Shown here: positions 29,185 through 38,091 of the stretch, in pieces | Layout: every line of letters starts with the position of its first letter | How positions within the stretch are numbered: the stretch's first letter is position 1 | Source: Poseidonocella sedimentorum | Lineage (GTDB): Bacteria > Pseudomonadota > Alphaproteobacteria > Rhodobacterales > Rhodobacteraceae | Assembly: GCF_900116005.1 (NCBI RefSeq) | Contig: NZ_FOYI01000001.1 | Coordinates: 248,001 to 312,000, forward strand | Length of the DNA: 64,000 nt | Direction of reading: 5' to 3' | Notes under the pieces: model-generated | What the model saw: the letters and a program-made list of their open reading frames with translations, nothing else | The model's database searches: none | What the model was told of the DNA's origin: nothing | Made by a program: the position numbers and the translations under genes

Positions 29185-29934
29185 ATGCTGGAAGTCAAGG
29201 GATTGTGCAAGTATTTCGGGGGGATACGCGCGGTCGATGATTGCACGTTCACCGCCGAGGAGGGCCAGATCACGGCGCTCATCGGGCCCAATGGCGCCGG
29301 CAAGACCACCGCGTTCAACTGCGTGAGCCGCACGATGATGCCGACGCGCGGCGAGGTCTGGCTCGACGGGCGGCGCATAGACCGGCTGCGCCCGCACAAG
29401 ATCACCGGCATGGGCCTCTCGCGGACCTTCCAGATCAGCCGCAACCTCGCCGACATGACCGTTCTGGAGAACGTCATCGCCCAGGCACAGGTTCGCGGCT
29501 GGCGCGATCTGTTTCGCCCGGCGATGTCAGCCGCCGAGATCGACAAGGCGATGGGCATTCTCGATTTTCTCGGCATCACGCGCATCGCTCATGAGGACGG
29601 ATCGAACCTCTCCTACGGTCAGAAAAAGCTGATGGATCTTGCGGCGCTTTTAATGAGCGATCCCAAGATCATCCTGCTGGATGAGCCCGCCGGCGGGGTC
29701 AACCTGTCGTTGCTCGAAGAGATCATCGGCCACATCCGCAAACTCAACGAGGCGGGGCTCACGGTGCTGATTGTGGAGCACAATATGGACCTGATCATGC
29801 GGCTGTCGCACAAGGTCGTGGTCATGGCGCAGGGCGCGATCATCGCCGAGGGCACGCCCGAGGAGGTCCGCGCCGATCCGGCCGTCCTCGATGCCTATCT
29901 CGGCTCGACACTGGACGAGGAGGAAGCGGCATGA
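29185..29934 (+). CDS. Liv-type ABC transporter ATP-binding protein (LivG-like)
   Basis: A 249-residue ATPase with Walker A GPNGAGKTT, the signature LSYGQKKL (Tyr replacing the second Gly of the usual LSGGQ, typical of LivG), Walker B IILLDEPAGGVN, and the switch His in LIVEHNMD. It has the LivG-specific C-terminal end. GGGGAGGA lies upstream of the ATG. It pairs with the LivF-like ATPase whose start overlaps its stop (ATGA). Confidence 0.93.
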   Translation: MLEVKGLCKYFGGIRAVDDCTFTAEEGQITALIGPNGAGKTTAFNCVSRTMMPTRGEVWLDGRRIDRLRPHKITGMGLSRTFQISRNLADMTVLENVIAQAQVRGWRDLFRPAMSAAEIDKAMGILDFLGITRIAHEDGSNLSYGQKKLMDLAALLMSDPKIILLDEPAGGVNLSLLEEIIGHIRKLNEAGLTVLIVEHNMDLIMRLSHKVVVMAQGAIIAEGTPEEVRADPAVLDAYLGSTLDEEEAA

Positions 29935-30659
29935 GCAAGCTTCTCGAAGTCTCCGACATCACAGCCGGATACGGCGATGGACCTTCGATCCTCGATGGTG
30001 CGGGGATGGAGGTCGAGCCGGGCCGGGTGCATTGCATCATCGGGCCGAACGGGGCCGGAAAATCGACGCTCCTGAAGGCGATCTGCGGGATGCTGAAGAT
30101 CCGCAAGGGCGATGTGCGGCTGATGGGCGAGCGGCTCAACGGGCTGCGCCCGGACCAGATCCTGCGCAAGGGGATCGCCTTCGTGCCGCAGGAGCGCGCG
30201 CTCTTCCCCAAGATGACCGTTCGGGAAAACCTGCGCATGGGCGGGTTCACGATGCGCGACAAGGCCGAGTTGGAACGGCGGATCAACGCCATCGAGGAGC
30301 GCTTCGAGATCCTCGGCGAGCGGCGCGACCAGCACGCCGGGACCATGTCTGGCGGCCAGCAACAGACGCTGGCGATGGCGCGCACGCTGATCAACAAGCC
30401 CAAGATCGTCATGCTCGACGAGCCGTCCTTGGGCCTCGCGCCCAAGATCGTGCAGGAGATGTTCGGCATCATGCGGATGATGGCCGACGAGGGCATCACG
30501 ATCCTCCTGGTTGAGCAAAACGCCCAGATGGCCCTGCGCCGGTCGGACTGGGGCGTGGTGCTCGATCTGGGGCGGACACTGTTTCAAGGCCCCGCGGGGG
30601 AGCTTCTGTCGGATCCACGGATCCAGGAGCTCTACCTCGGCGGCAAACGCGCGGCATGA
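29931..30659 (+). CDS. Liv-type ABC transporter ATP-binding protein (LivF-like)
   Basis: A 242-residue ATPase with Walker A GPNGAGKST, signature MSGGQQQ, Walker B IVMLDEPSLGLAPKI and switch region LLVEQNAQ, all standard for LivF. It starts within the stop of the preceding LivG-like gene and ends 12 bases before the first permease. It powers uptake of the ligand of the binding protein at 27842. Confidence 0.93.
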   Translation: MSKLLEVSDITAGYGDGPSILDGAGMEVEPGRVHCIIGPNGAGKSTLLKAICGMLKIRKGDVRLMGERLNGLRPDQILRKGIAFVPQERALFPKMTVRENLRMGGFTMRDKAELERRINAIEERFEILGERRDQHAGTMSGGQQQTLAMARTLINKPKIVMLDEPSLGLAPKIVQEMFGIMRMMADEGITILLVEQNAQMALRRSDWGVVLDLGRTLFQGPAGELLSDPRIQELYLGGKRAA

Positions 30660-30671
30660 AGGGCTGAAACC

Positions 30672-31550
30672 ATGGCAGATGCGCTGCAAATCCTGATCCT
30701 CGGCCTCGCGCTTGGCGGTGTCTTCGCGCTCATGGGCTCAGGTCTCAGCCTCGTCTTCGGGGTGATGCGGATCGTCAATCTCGCGCACCCGGCGCTGATC
30801 ATCGGCGGGGCCTATGTGGCCTACTGGGGCTTCAAGCTCTGGGGGATCGACCCGCTGGTGATGCTGCCCGTCGCGGCGCTGATCCTCGCGATCACCGGGA
30901 TCGTGCTCTACAAGCTCGTCTTCGAGCGGGAGGCGCGCTCGGCGAAATATTCCGAGATGACGGTGCTCCTGACCTTCGCGACGGCGATGATCGTCGAGGG
31001 CGCGATCGGCACGGCCTTCACCAATACCCAGCGGGTCACCTCGCCGGATTATGCCACTGACGCGATCTTCATCGGCGATATCTTCATCCCCACGGGCCAG
31101 CTTTATGCCGGGATCGTCTCGCTTGCGATCATCGGCGCGCTGGCGCTTTTCCTGAAATATTCCCGCTTCGGCTATGCCATCCGCGCCACCACCCAGAACC
31201 GCGACGCGGCCGAGCTTCTGGGCGTCAATGTCAACCTCGTGGGCATGGTGAGCTTCGCCATCGGCATCGCGCTGGCGGGGGCCGCGGGGGCGCTGGTGAG
31301 CTTCGTCTTCAGCTTCTTCCCGGCCAAGCACTGGGAATGGATCGCGGTGCTGATGAGCCTTGTGGTGCTGGGCGGCATGGGCTCGATCCTCGGGACCGTC
31401 GTCGCGGCCTTCTTCCTGAGCGTGATCGCCGCCTTCGTGGGGGCGTGGATCGGATCGACATGGTCGACCATGACCTTCTTCCTCGCGCTCTTCATCGTCC
31501 TGCTGGTCCGCCCGCAGGGGTTCTTTGGCGAAAAACCGGAGCTGAGCTGA
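30672..31550 (+). CDS. Liv-type ABC transporter permease (LivH-like)
   Basis: A 292-residue inner-membrane permease with about eight hydrophobic segments. The family pattern GLALGGVFALMGSGLSLVFGVMRIVNLAH at the N-terminus is kept in full, as is the loop RATTQNRDAAELLGVNV that contacts the ATPases. GAAGGG precedes the ATG. It forms the channel together with the LivM-like protein, whose start overlaps its stop. Confidence 0.93.
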   Translation: MADALQILILGLALGGVFALMGSGLSLVFGVMRIVNLAHPALIIGGAYVAYWGFKLWGIDPLVMLPVAALILAITGIVLYKLVFEREARSAKYSEMTVLLTFATAMIVEGAIGTAFTNTQRVTSPDYATDAIFIGDIFIPTGQLYAGIVSLAIIGALALFLKYSRFGYAIRATTQNRDAAELLGVNVNLVGMVSFAIGIALAGAAGALVSFVFSFFPAKHWEWIAVLMSLVVLGGMGSILGTVVAAFFLSVIAAFVGAWIGSTWSTMTFFLALFIVLLVRPQGFFGEKPELS

Positions 31551-32590
31551 TGAGTTTGACCACCCTCGACGGCACCTCGGATGTGCTCGATGCGCGCAAG
31601 ACCTATAACGCGGCGCTGGCCAAACGCGCCGACCGGACGCGCGCCACATGGTTTCCGCTGCTGCTGCTGGCGCTGCTGCTGGCCTTCCCGGCGATGCAGT
31701 TCCTGGGCAACTACAACTACGCGATTCACCTCATCCTCTTCACCGCGTCCTACGTGGTGATGGCGTCGGGCTGGAATATCCTCGGCGGGTTCGCGGGCTA
31801 CATCTCTTTGGGCCACAACGTCTTTTTCGCCATCGGCGGCTATTTCGCCGGGATGATCTTCGCCCGCCTTGGCATCTCGACCATCATCCTCGCGCCCTTT
31901 GCCGGGCTGCTCTGCGCCGTGGTCGGCTACGGCATCGGACAGATCACGCTCAAGGTCCGGGGGCCGTCCTTCATCATCTCCTCGCTCGCGCTGGTGATGA
32001 TCGTGCGCATCCTCTTCGATCACTGGGAGTTCGTCGGCGGCTCGGGCGGCCTTGCGCTGCCCGCCAATGACCTGCCGGTCCGTTGGGCCAAGCTGCCCTA
32101 TTACTATGCCTTCGTGGTGATGGCCGCCTTCGCCGTCTGGGCGAGCTACAAGATCAAGCATTCGAAATTCGGCCTTGGGCTGCGGGCGCTGTCGAAGGAC
32201 GAGATCAAGGCCGAGAGCGCCGGCATCGACACCCGCCGCTACAAGACGCTGGCCTTCGCCATCTCGGCCTTCTTCGTCGGCATGGCGGGCGCGGTCTGGG
32301 GCGAGTACCTCACCTACATCCGCCCCAACATCTTCCTCATCATCCTCGTCAGCGTGAACATGGTGCTGATCTGCATCCTCGGCGGCAAGGGCACGGTCGC
32401 GGGCCCGGTTGTGGGGGCGATCCTGATCGTGACCTTCAACGAGTTCTTCGTCGCCACGCTGGGCGCCTCGGAGATCAACATCCTCGCCACCGGCCTCGTG
32501 ATGGCTTCGGTCCTGATCTTCTTCCCGCTCGGGATCGTGGGGACGCTGGCGAAATCGGGGCGGCTGCCCCGCATTCTGAACTGGGATTGA
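31550..32590 (+). CDS. Liv-type ABC transporter permease (LivM-like)
   Basis: A 346-residue permease with a polar N-terminal extension of about 35 residues before the first membrane segment. Family blocks include GGFAGYISLGHNVFFAIGGYFAG and the coupling loop RALSKDEIKAESAGIDTRRYK. The ATG shares a base with the LivH-like stop (TGATG). It completes the five-gene importer and is followed after five bases by the glutathione S-transferase gene, so import and metabolism genes are on one transcript. Confidence 0.93.
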   Translation: MSLTTLDGTSDVLDARKTYNAALAKRADRTRATWFPLLLLALLLAFPAMQFLGNYNYAIHLILFTASYVVMASGWNILGGFAGYISLGHNVFFAIGGYFAGMIFARLGISTIILAPFAGLLCAVVGYGIGQITLKVRGPSFIISSLALVMIVRILFDHWEFVGGSGGLALPANDLPVRWAKLPYYYAFVVMAAFAVWASYKIKHSKFGLGLRALSKDEIKAESAGIDTRRYKTLAFAISAFFVGMAGAVWGEYLTYIRPNIFLIILVSVNMVLICILGGKGTVAGPVVGAILIVTFNEFFVATLGASEINILATGLVMASVLIFFPLGIVGTLAKSGRLPRILNWD

Positions 32591-32595
32591 CGGCA

Positions 32596-33372
32596 ATGGC
32601 GGAATTCACCCTCTTCAATGCGCCCCAGAGCACCTGTTCGCAGCGCGTGCGCTACGTGCTCCACGCCAAGGGCCTGCCCTTCGAGGAGATCCGGCTCGAT
32701 CTCTTCGCGGGCGACCAGCTCAAGCCCGACTACCTCGCGCTCAATCCCAACGGTGTCGTGCCGACGCTGAAGGACGGCGAGACCGCGATCATCGACAGCG
32801 CGGTGATCATGGAATACCTCGACGAGGCCTATCCCGGCGCGGGGCTCACGCCGGAAAACCCGGTGGCGCGGGCGCGGATGCGCTCGATGATGCGCTTCAT
32901 CGACGAGGTGCCGACGCCTGCGGTGCGCGTGCCATCCTACAACCTCGCCTTCCTGCCGCATTTCCAATCCATGACCGAGGCCGAGTTTCAGGCGCTTTGC
33001 GACTCCAAGCCGCTCCGGCGCGAATTCTTGATGAAGATGGGGCGCACCGGCTTTCCCAAGGCCGAGATGGACGAGGCAATGGGTCGGCTCCGGCGCGGGG
33101 TCGAGCGGATGGCGGGCTGGCTTGAGGCCTCTGGCGGGCCCTGGCTCATGGGCTCGCGGCTGACGCTGGCGGATATCGCGATCATGCCGGTGATCGTGCG
33201 GCTCGAAGACATCGGGCTGCACCGGCTCTGGGAGGATCACCCGAAGGTCGGCGACTGGCTCGATGCCATCGCCGCCACCCCGGCCTACGGCGCCACCTTC
33301 TACCACGGCGCGCTCCTCACCGAGAAATACCCCGGCCTCGCCGCGCGGATCAAAGCGGCGGAGGCGGGCTGA
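32596..33372 (+). CDS. Glutathione S-transferase family protein
   Basis: A 258-residue GST. The thioredoxin-fold half covers residues 1-78, with the likely activation site in APQSTCSQRVRYVL and the glutathione-binding NPNGVVPTLKDG and DSAVIMEYL; the helical half follows. The longer C-terminal domain with GFPKAEMDEAMGRL and LTLADIAIMPVI reminds me of LigF-type beta-etherases, but that comparison is from memory. It may cleave an ether or thioether bond, or isomerise or dehalogenate a substrate. It overlaps the next gene by one base. Confidence 0.85.
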   Translation: MAEFTLFNAPQSTCSQRVRYVLHAKGLPFEEIRLDLFAGDQLKPDYLALNPNGVVPTLKDGETAIIDSAVIMEYLDEAYPGAGLTPENPVARARMRSMMRFIDEVPTPAVRVPSYNLAFLPHFQSMTEAEFQALCDSKPLRREFLMKMGRTGFPKAEMDEAMGRLRRGVERMAGWLEASGGPWLMGSRLTLADIAIMPVIVRLEDIGLHRLWEDHPKVGDWLDAIAATPAYGATFYHGALLTEKYPGLAARIKAAEAG

Positions 33373-33818
33373 TGCACGCCGCCCTGCATATGCTGGCGGC
33401 GGTGCTCGTCGGCGCGCTTCTGTCGCTCCAGCCGTCGATGAACGCGATGCTCGCGCGCGCGGTCGGCTCGGCCTACGGCGCCTCGGCGATTTCCATCGGG
33501 GTGGCCTTTGCCTCGATCCTGCTCGTTGTCGCGGTCATCGGCGCGGGCCGCGTCACCGTGGGCACGCTGACGGCCGTTCCGTGGTGGATCTACCTCGCCG
33601 GCGTGGTGGGGACGATCTTCGTCGCCAGCGGCGTGGTGATCGCGCCGGTGACCGGGGCGCTGGTGTTTTTCGTCTGCATCGTCACCGGCCAGATGCTGGG
33701 ATCGCTGATCGCCGATCATGTCGGTGCCTTCGGGCTTGCTGTCCGTGAAATCAACTCAATGCGCGTTTTCGGCATCACGCTTGTGTGCCTCGGCGCGATC
33801 ATCGTCACTCGCTGGTAG
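33372..33818 (+). CDS. DMT-superfamily YdcZ-type membrane protein
   Basis: A 148-residue protein with four to five hydrophobic segments covering nearly its whole length, of the DUF606/YdcZ kind within the drug/metabolite transporter superfamily. Such half-size proteins probably work as dimers. It has the typical SLQPSMNAMLARAVGSAYGA start after the first helix. Being inside a catabolic operon, it may export or import an intermediate, but function in this family is largely unknown. Confidence 0.8.
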   Translation: MHAALHMLAAVLVGALLSLQPSMNAMLARAVGSAYGASAISIGVAFASILLVVAVIGAGRVTVGTLTAVPWWIYLAGVVGTIFVASGVVIAPVTGALVFFVCIVTGQMLGSLIADHVGAFGLAVREINSMRVFGITLVCLGAIIVTRW

Positions 33819-33848
33819 ACCCAGCCGCAACAGGAAAGACGCGGTCCC

Positions 33849-35147
33849 ATGAACAGAGCCCTCCGCCCCAATGTCCTCCAGCCGATCGACCTCGAACCCC
33901 AATGGCAATGGGAAGGACGCTTGCCCGCCTGGGGCCATACCTCGGTCGATTTCGAACGCCGCGTCGATCATGACCGGCTGCGCCGCTATCGCCTCAGCCG
34001 CACGCGCGAGGCGCTCCGGAAATCCGACGCGGGCTCGCTTTTGCTCTTTGATGTCAACAACATCCGCTATGTCTCGGGCACCAAGATCGGCGAGTGGGAG
34101 CGCGACAAGATGTGCCGCTTTTGCCTGCTGACCGGCGACGACAGCCCCTATGTGTGGGATTTCGGCTCGGCGGCGGTGCACCACCGCAAGTTCGCCGACT
34201 GGCTGGAGCCGGACCATTGCCGCGCCGGCGTGGTCGGCATGCGCGGCACGATCCCGCCCGAATTCGGGCTGATGAAGCTCTACGCCGAAGAGATCGCGGG
34301 GCTGATCGAGGACGCCGGGCTCAAGGGGATGCCGGTGGGCGTCGACTATGCCGAGACGGCCATGTTCCACGCGCTCAAAGAGGCCGGGCTCAACGTGGTG
34401 GACGGCCAGCAGATCATGCTCGGCGCGCGTGAGATCAAGAACTGGGACGAGATCCAGCTCCTGACGCAAGCCGCCTCCATGGTCGATGGCGTCTACCACA
34501 TGATCTATGAGGAACTGAAACCCGGGATCCGCGAAAACGACATCGTGGCGATGTCCAACAAGATGCTCTACGAGATGGGCTCGGATGACGTCGAGGCGAT
34601 CAACGCGATCTCCGGCGAGCGCTGCAATCCGCACCCGCACAACTTCACCGACCGCTATTTCCGCCCCGGCGATCAGGCCTTCTTCGACATCCTCCAGAGC
34701 TATCAGGGCTATCGCACCTGCTACTACCGGACCTTCAACATCGGCCGCTCGACGCCCGCGCAGGTCGATGCCTACGTCAAGGCGCGCGACTGGCTCGATG
34801 CGGCGATCGCGATGATCAAACCGGGGGTCACGACCGACAAGGTCGCCGAAGTCTGGCCCACCGCCCAGTCGCTCGGCTTCCCCGACGAGCTTTCGGCCTT
34901 CGGGCTCCAGTTCGGCCACGGGCTTGGCCTTGCGCTACACGAGCGGCCGATCATCAGCCGCGCGATCAGCCTTGAGAACCCGATGGAGATCCAGACCGGC
35001 ATGGTGTTTGCGCTCGAGACCTATTGCCCCGCCGCAGACGGCTATTCCGCCGCTCGGATCGAGGAGGAGGTCGTCGTGACAGACACCGGCTGCGAGGTCA
35101 TCAGCCTCTTCCCCGCCGAAGAGTTGCCCATCGCCAATCGGTACTGA
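33849..35147 (+). CDS. M24-fold (pita-bread) hydrolase, incomplete metal site
   Basis: A 432-residue protein of the creatinase/aminopeptidase P/DddP superfamily. The C-terminal pita-bread domain retains the first Asp (GDQAFFDIL), the His (FGHGLGL), the LALHERP motif and the two Glu (FALETY and RIEEEV). The second metal Asp, normally in GYxxDxxRTF, is replaced: the segment reads GYRTCYYRTF, so one of five ligands is lost. This argues against ordinary aminopeptidase activity and suggests a mononuclear or creatinase-like reaction on a small molecule. It is not DddP itself, whose sequence around these motifs differs. It directly precedes the 2-oxoacid dehydrogenase genes. Confidence 0.8.
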   Translation: MNRALRPNVLQPIDLEPQWQWEGRLPAWGHTSVDFERRVDHDRLRRYRLSRTREALRKSDAGSLLLFDVNNIRYVSGTKIGEWERDKMCRFCLLTGDDSPYVWDFGSAAVHHRKFADWLEPDHCRAGVVGMRGTIPPEFGLMKLYAEEIAGLIEDAGLKGMPVGVDYAETAMFHALKEAGLNVVDGQQIMLGAREIKNWDEIQLLTQAASMVDGVYHMIYEELKPGIRENDIVAMSNKMLYEMGSDDVEAINAISGERCNPHPHNFTDRYFRPGDQAFFDILQSYQGYRTCYYRTFNIGRSTPAQVDAYVKARDWLDAAIAMIKPGVTTDKVAEVWPTAQSLGFPDELSAFGLQFGHGLGLALHERPIISRAISLENPMEIQTGMVFALETYCPAADGYSAARIEEEVVVTDTGCEVISLFPAEELPIANRY

Positions 35148-35165
35148 GGACAAGGTAGCGACCCC

Positions 35166-36173
35166 ATGAACGAGCTCGCCCCGACACCCGATCTGCCTGA
35201 AGGCGCGAATGCCCAGGACTACTTGCGGATGTACCGCCAGATGGTCCGGATCCGCGCCTTCGAGGACAGCGCCAACCAGCTCTACCTCGACGCCAGGATG
35301 CCGGGGCTCACGCATATGTACTCCGGCGAGGAGGCCGTTGCGGTGGGGATCTGCGAGGCGCTGGAGCGCACCGACAAGATCACCTCGACCCACCGCGGCC
35401 ACGGCCATTGCGTCGCCAAGGGCGCCGAGTTCAAGCCGATGTTCTGCGAGCTTCTGGGCAAGGTGGAGGGCTACTGCCGCGGCAAGGGCGGCTCGATGCA
35501 CATCGCCGATCAGTCCAACGGCAACCTCGGGGCCAATGCCATCGTCGGCGGCTCGATGGGCATCGCCACGGGCTCGGCGCTGCGCGCGAAATTGCAGGGC
35601 GCAGATGACGTGACGGTCTGTTTCTTCGGCGACGGCGCCACCGCGCAGGGACTGCTCTACGAGGTCATGAACATGGCCGCGCTCTGGTCGCTCCCGGTGA
35701 TTTATGCCTGCGAAAACAACGGCTACTCCGAATACACCAAGACCGAGGAAATCGCCGCGGGCTCGATTCTAGCGCGGGCCGAGGCCTTCGGGATCGAGGC
35801 GCATCAGGTGGATGGGCAGGACGTTCTGGCGGTCAATACGCTCGCGCGCGATCTCGTGGCGCGGGCCCGCAAGGGCGAGGGGCCGTTCTTCATCGAGCTC
35901 ATGACCTATCGCTACCATGGCCACCACGTGGGCGACATCAACCGCCTCTACTATCGCTCCAAGGAGGAAGAGGCGACGTGGAAGGAGACGCGCGATCCGA
36001 TCACGCTCTTTGGCGCCTGGCTCACGCGGGAGGGGGTGGCCTCGGAGGAGGATCTTCAGGGCATCGAAAGCGCGGTGCGCGCCGAGGCGGCCGAGGCGGT
36101 GTCTTACGCGCTCGACGCGGCCTACCCGGATGTGAGCGAGGTCACCATGCACGTCTATGCGGGGGAAGGATGA
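35166..36173 (+). CDS. 2-oxoacid dehydrogenase E1 alpha subunit
   Basis: A 335-residue TPP-binding subunit of the pyruvate/acetoin dehydrogenase type. It shows the TPP signature GDGATAQGLLYE ... ENNGYSEYT, the phosphorylation-loop-like YRYHGHHVGD, and RGHGHCVAKGAEF. It decarboxylates a 2-oxo acid (or cleaves an acyloin such as acetoin) and passes the acyl group to lipoate. It overlaps E1 beta. The cluster lacks the markers of acetoin systems (acoX, acoR) and has no E3 gene, so the substrate is left open. Confidence 0.9.
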   Translation: MNELAPTPDLPEGANAQDYLRMYRQMVRIRAFEDSANQLYLDARMPGLTHMYSGEEAVAVGICEALERTDKITSTHRGHGHCVAKGAEFKPMFCELLGKVEGYCRGKGGSMHIADQSNGNLGANAIVGGSMGIATGSALRAKLQGADDVTVCFFGDGATAQGLLYEVMNMAALWSLPVIYACENNGYSEYTKTEEIAAGSILARAEAFGIEAHQVDGQDVLAVNTLARDLVARARKGEGPFFIELMTYRYHGHHVGDINRLYYRSKEEEATWKETRDPITLFGAWLTREGVASEEDLQGIESAVRAEAAEAVSYALDAAYPDVSEVTMHVYAGEG

Positions 36174-37168
36174 TGCGGGAAATTACACTGTCTCAGGCCG
36201 TCAACGAAGCCATCGCCGAGGAGATGCGGCGCGATGAGACGGTCTTTCTCATCGGCGAGGACGTGGCCGAGGCGGGAACGCCGTTCAAGGTGCTTTCGGG
36301 CCTTGTCGAGGAGTTCGGCACGGACCGGGTGATCGACACGCCGATTGCCGAGCCGGGGTTCATGGGAATGGCCGTGGGCGCCGCGATGACCGGCGCGCGC
36401 CCCATCGTCGATCTGATGTTCGGCGATTTCCTCTATCTGGTCATGGACCAGCTTTGCAATCAGGCCGCCAAGACCCATTACATGTCCGGCGGCAAGCTCA
36501 AGGTGCCGCTGGTGCTGCGCACCAACCTCGGCGCGACCCGGCGCTCGGCGGCCCAGCATTCGCAATCCCTGCAGGCGCTTGTGGCGCATATCCCGGGGCT
36601 CAAGGTGGCGATGCCGTCTTCGGCCTACGAGGCCAAGGGACTGATGAAAGCGGCGATCCGGGATGACAACCCGGTGGTGATTTTCGAAGACAAGCTGATG
36701 TATCAGGACAAGGCGCCGGTGCCGGAGGAGGAGTATCTCATCCCGCTGGGGCAGGCCAAGATCCTGCGCGAGGGGCGCGATGTGACGCTTATCGGGACGT
36801 CCTCGATGCGGCAGGTCTGCGAGGGCGCGGCGGAGCGGCTGGCGGGCGAGGGGATCGAGGCCGAGGTCATCGACCCGCGCAGCATCGTGCCGCTGGACGA
36901 GGGGGCGCTGCTGGCCTCGGCGCTCAAGACCTCCCGCGTGATCGTGGTGGACGAGGGACACCAGAGCTTCGGCGTGACCGCCGAGATCGCCGCCCGGATC
37001 AACGAAAAGGCGTTTTACCACCTCGACGCGCCGGTGCTGCGCTTTGGCGCGATGGATGTGCCCGTGCCCTTCTCGCCGGTGCTCGAAGACCTGACCGTGC
37101 CGACCGTTGACGCGGTGGCCGATGCGGCGCGCAAACTTGTGGCTGGGGAGCTTATCCATGCCGCATGA
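36173..37168 (+). CDS. 2-oxoacid dehydrogenase E1 beta subunit
   Basis: A 331-residue partner of E1 alpha. The family start ITLSQAVNEAIAEEMRRDETVFLIGEDV is complete, and FGDFLYLVMDQLCNQAAK and the TPP-activating Glu (TPIAEPGFMGMAVG) are visible. It lacks the N-terminal lipoyl domain that the housekeeping PdhB of alphaproteobacteria carries, which marks it as a specialised complex. Two adjacent ATGs occur; the second (36173) has better spacing from GGAAGG. Its stop overlaps the lipoyl-protein gene by 11 bases. Confidence 0.9.
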   Translation: MREITLSQAVNEAIAEEMRRDETVFLIGEDVAEAGTPFKVLSGLVEEFGTDRVIDTPIAEPGFMGMAVGAAMTGARPIVDLMFGDFLYLVMDQLCNQAAKTHYMSGGKLKVPLVLRTNLGATRRSAAQHSQSLQALVAHIPGLKVAMPSSAYEAKGLMKAAIRDDNPVVIFEDKLMYQDKAPVPEEEYLIPLGQAKILREGRDVTLIGTSSMRQVCEGAAERLAGEGIEAEVIDPRSIVPLDEGALLASALKTSRVIVVDEGHQSFGVTAEIAARINEKAFYHLDAPVLRFGAMDVPVPFSPVLEDLTVPTVDAVADAARKLVAGELIHAA

Positions 37169-38072
37169 GGTTCGGATGCCCCAACTCGGGATGACGCAGG
37201 ACAGCGGCGTGATCGTGTCCTGGGCCAAGGCGGCGGGCGAGGCGGTCGCCAAGGGCGATGTGCTCTTCGAGGTCGAGACCGACAAGGCGACGATGGAGGT
37301 CGAGGCGGCGGCGGACGGGTTCTTGTCCGGGCTGACGGCCAAGGCGGGGGAGGACGTGCCGGTGGGCGAGGTCATCGCGCAGATCGTGGAGAGCGAAGGC
37401 GAGGTCGTGACCGAAGATGCGCCGCCGCAGGAGGCGACCGCGCCGGAACCCGCAGCAGCGCCGGAGCCTGAAGCAGAGCCCGAGCCCCAGCCGAAAGCGG
37501 CTCCCAAACCGCCGGCCATGTCATCCGCCCGGGTGCTGGCGTCGCCCAAGGCCAGACGGCTCGCGTCGGAGCGCGGGATCGATCTTGCGGGGCTGCGGGC
37601 GAATGGCGTGGTGGAGCCGATCCATGTGGCAGACCTGTCCCGCGCGCAAGGCGGCGGGGCGTCGATCCTGACGGCAGAGGCTGAGGGCACGGCGTTCGAC
37701 GCCTTGCTCGCGCGGGAGGACGGCGTGGGCGCGCGGCCCCGGTTGCTCGCGGCCTTCGCCGCCGGGGCCTGGGGCGCGGTCCTGCCGGACCAGCCGGTTG
37801 CGCTTGCCCTGCGCGGGCTCGACGGCGCGCTGGAGGAGATCGGCGACGCGGCCGAGGGCGCGGCGCGCCTCACCCTCACCGATCTGTGCGACACGCGGCT
37901 CACCGGCTTCACGCCGGCGGGCGCGGGGCTTGCGCTCAGCGTTGCGCGGGGGCCAGGCGGCTACCGGCTTGGCCTGGCCTTCCGCGAGGCTGCCCTGCCG
38001 CTGCCCGCCGGCGCCGCCCTGCTCGATGAGATCGCCGCCCGGATCGAGGACCCGATCCGGCAATTGCTCTGA
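37158..38072 (+). CDS. Lipoyl/E3-binding protein with a degenerate E2 domain
   Basis: A 304-residue protein. Residues 1-80 form a lipoyl domain with the modifiable Lys in VETDKATMEVEA. A Pro/Glu/Ala linker follows (about 88-123), then a peripheral subunit-binding domain (VLASPKARRLASERGIDL). The C-terminal 140 residues keep E2-like features (LCDTRLTGFTPAG and the ending LLDEIAARIEDPIRQLL) but are too short, and the catalytic DHRxxDG motif is absent; the matching place reads AFREAALPLP. It therefore looks like protein X, an E3-binding and lipoyl-carrying subunit. The catalytic E2 is encoded separately at 39524. Confidence 0.85.
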   Translation: MPHEVRMPQLGMTQDSGVIVSWAKAAGEAVAKGDVLFEVETDKATMEVEAAADGFLSGLTAKAGEDVPVGEVIAQIVESEGEVVTEDAPPQEATAPEPAAAPEPEAEPEPQPKAAPKPPAMSSARVLASPKARRLASERGIDLAGLRANGVVEPIHVADLSRAQGGGASILTAEAEGTAFDALLAREDGVGARPRLLAAFAAGAWGAVLPDQPVALALRGLDGALEEIGDAAEGAARLTLTDLCDTRLTGFTPAGAGLALSVARGPGGYRLGLAFREAALPLPAGAALLDEIAARIEDPIRQLL

Positions 38073-38091
38073 CCCAAAGGAAAGACCCCGG

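Noticed and set aside
33849-35147. DMSP lyase DddP
   Set aside because: The fold is the same, but the motif surroundings and N-terminus do not match what I remember of DddP, and one metal ligand is missing.
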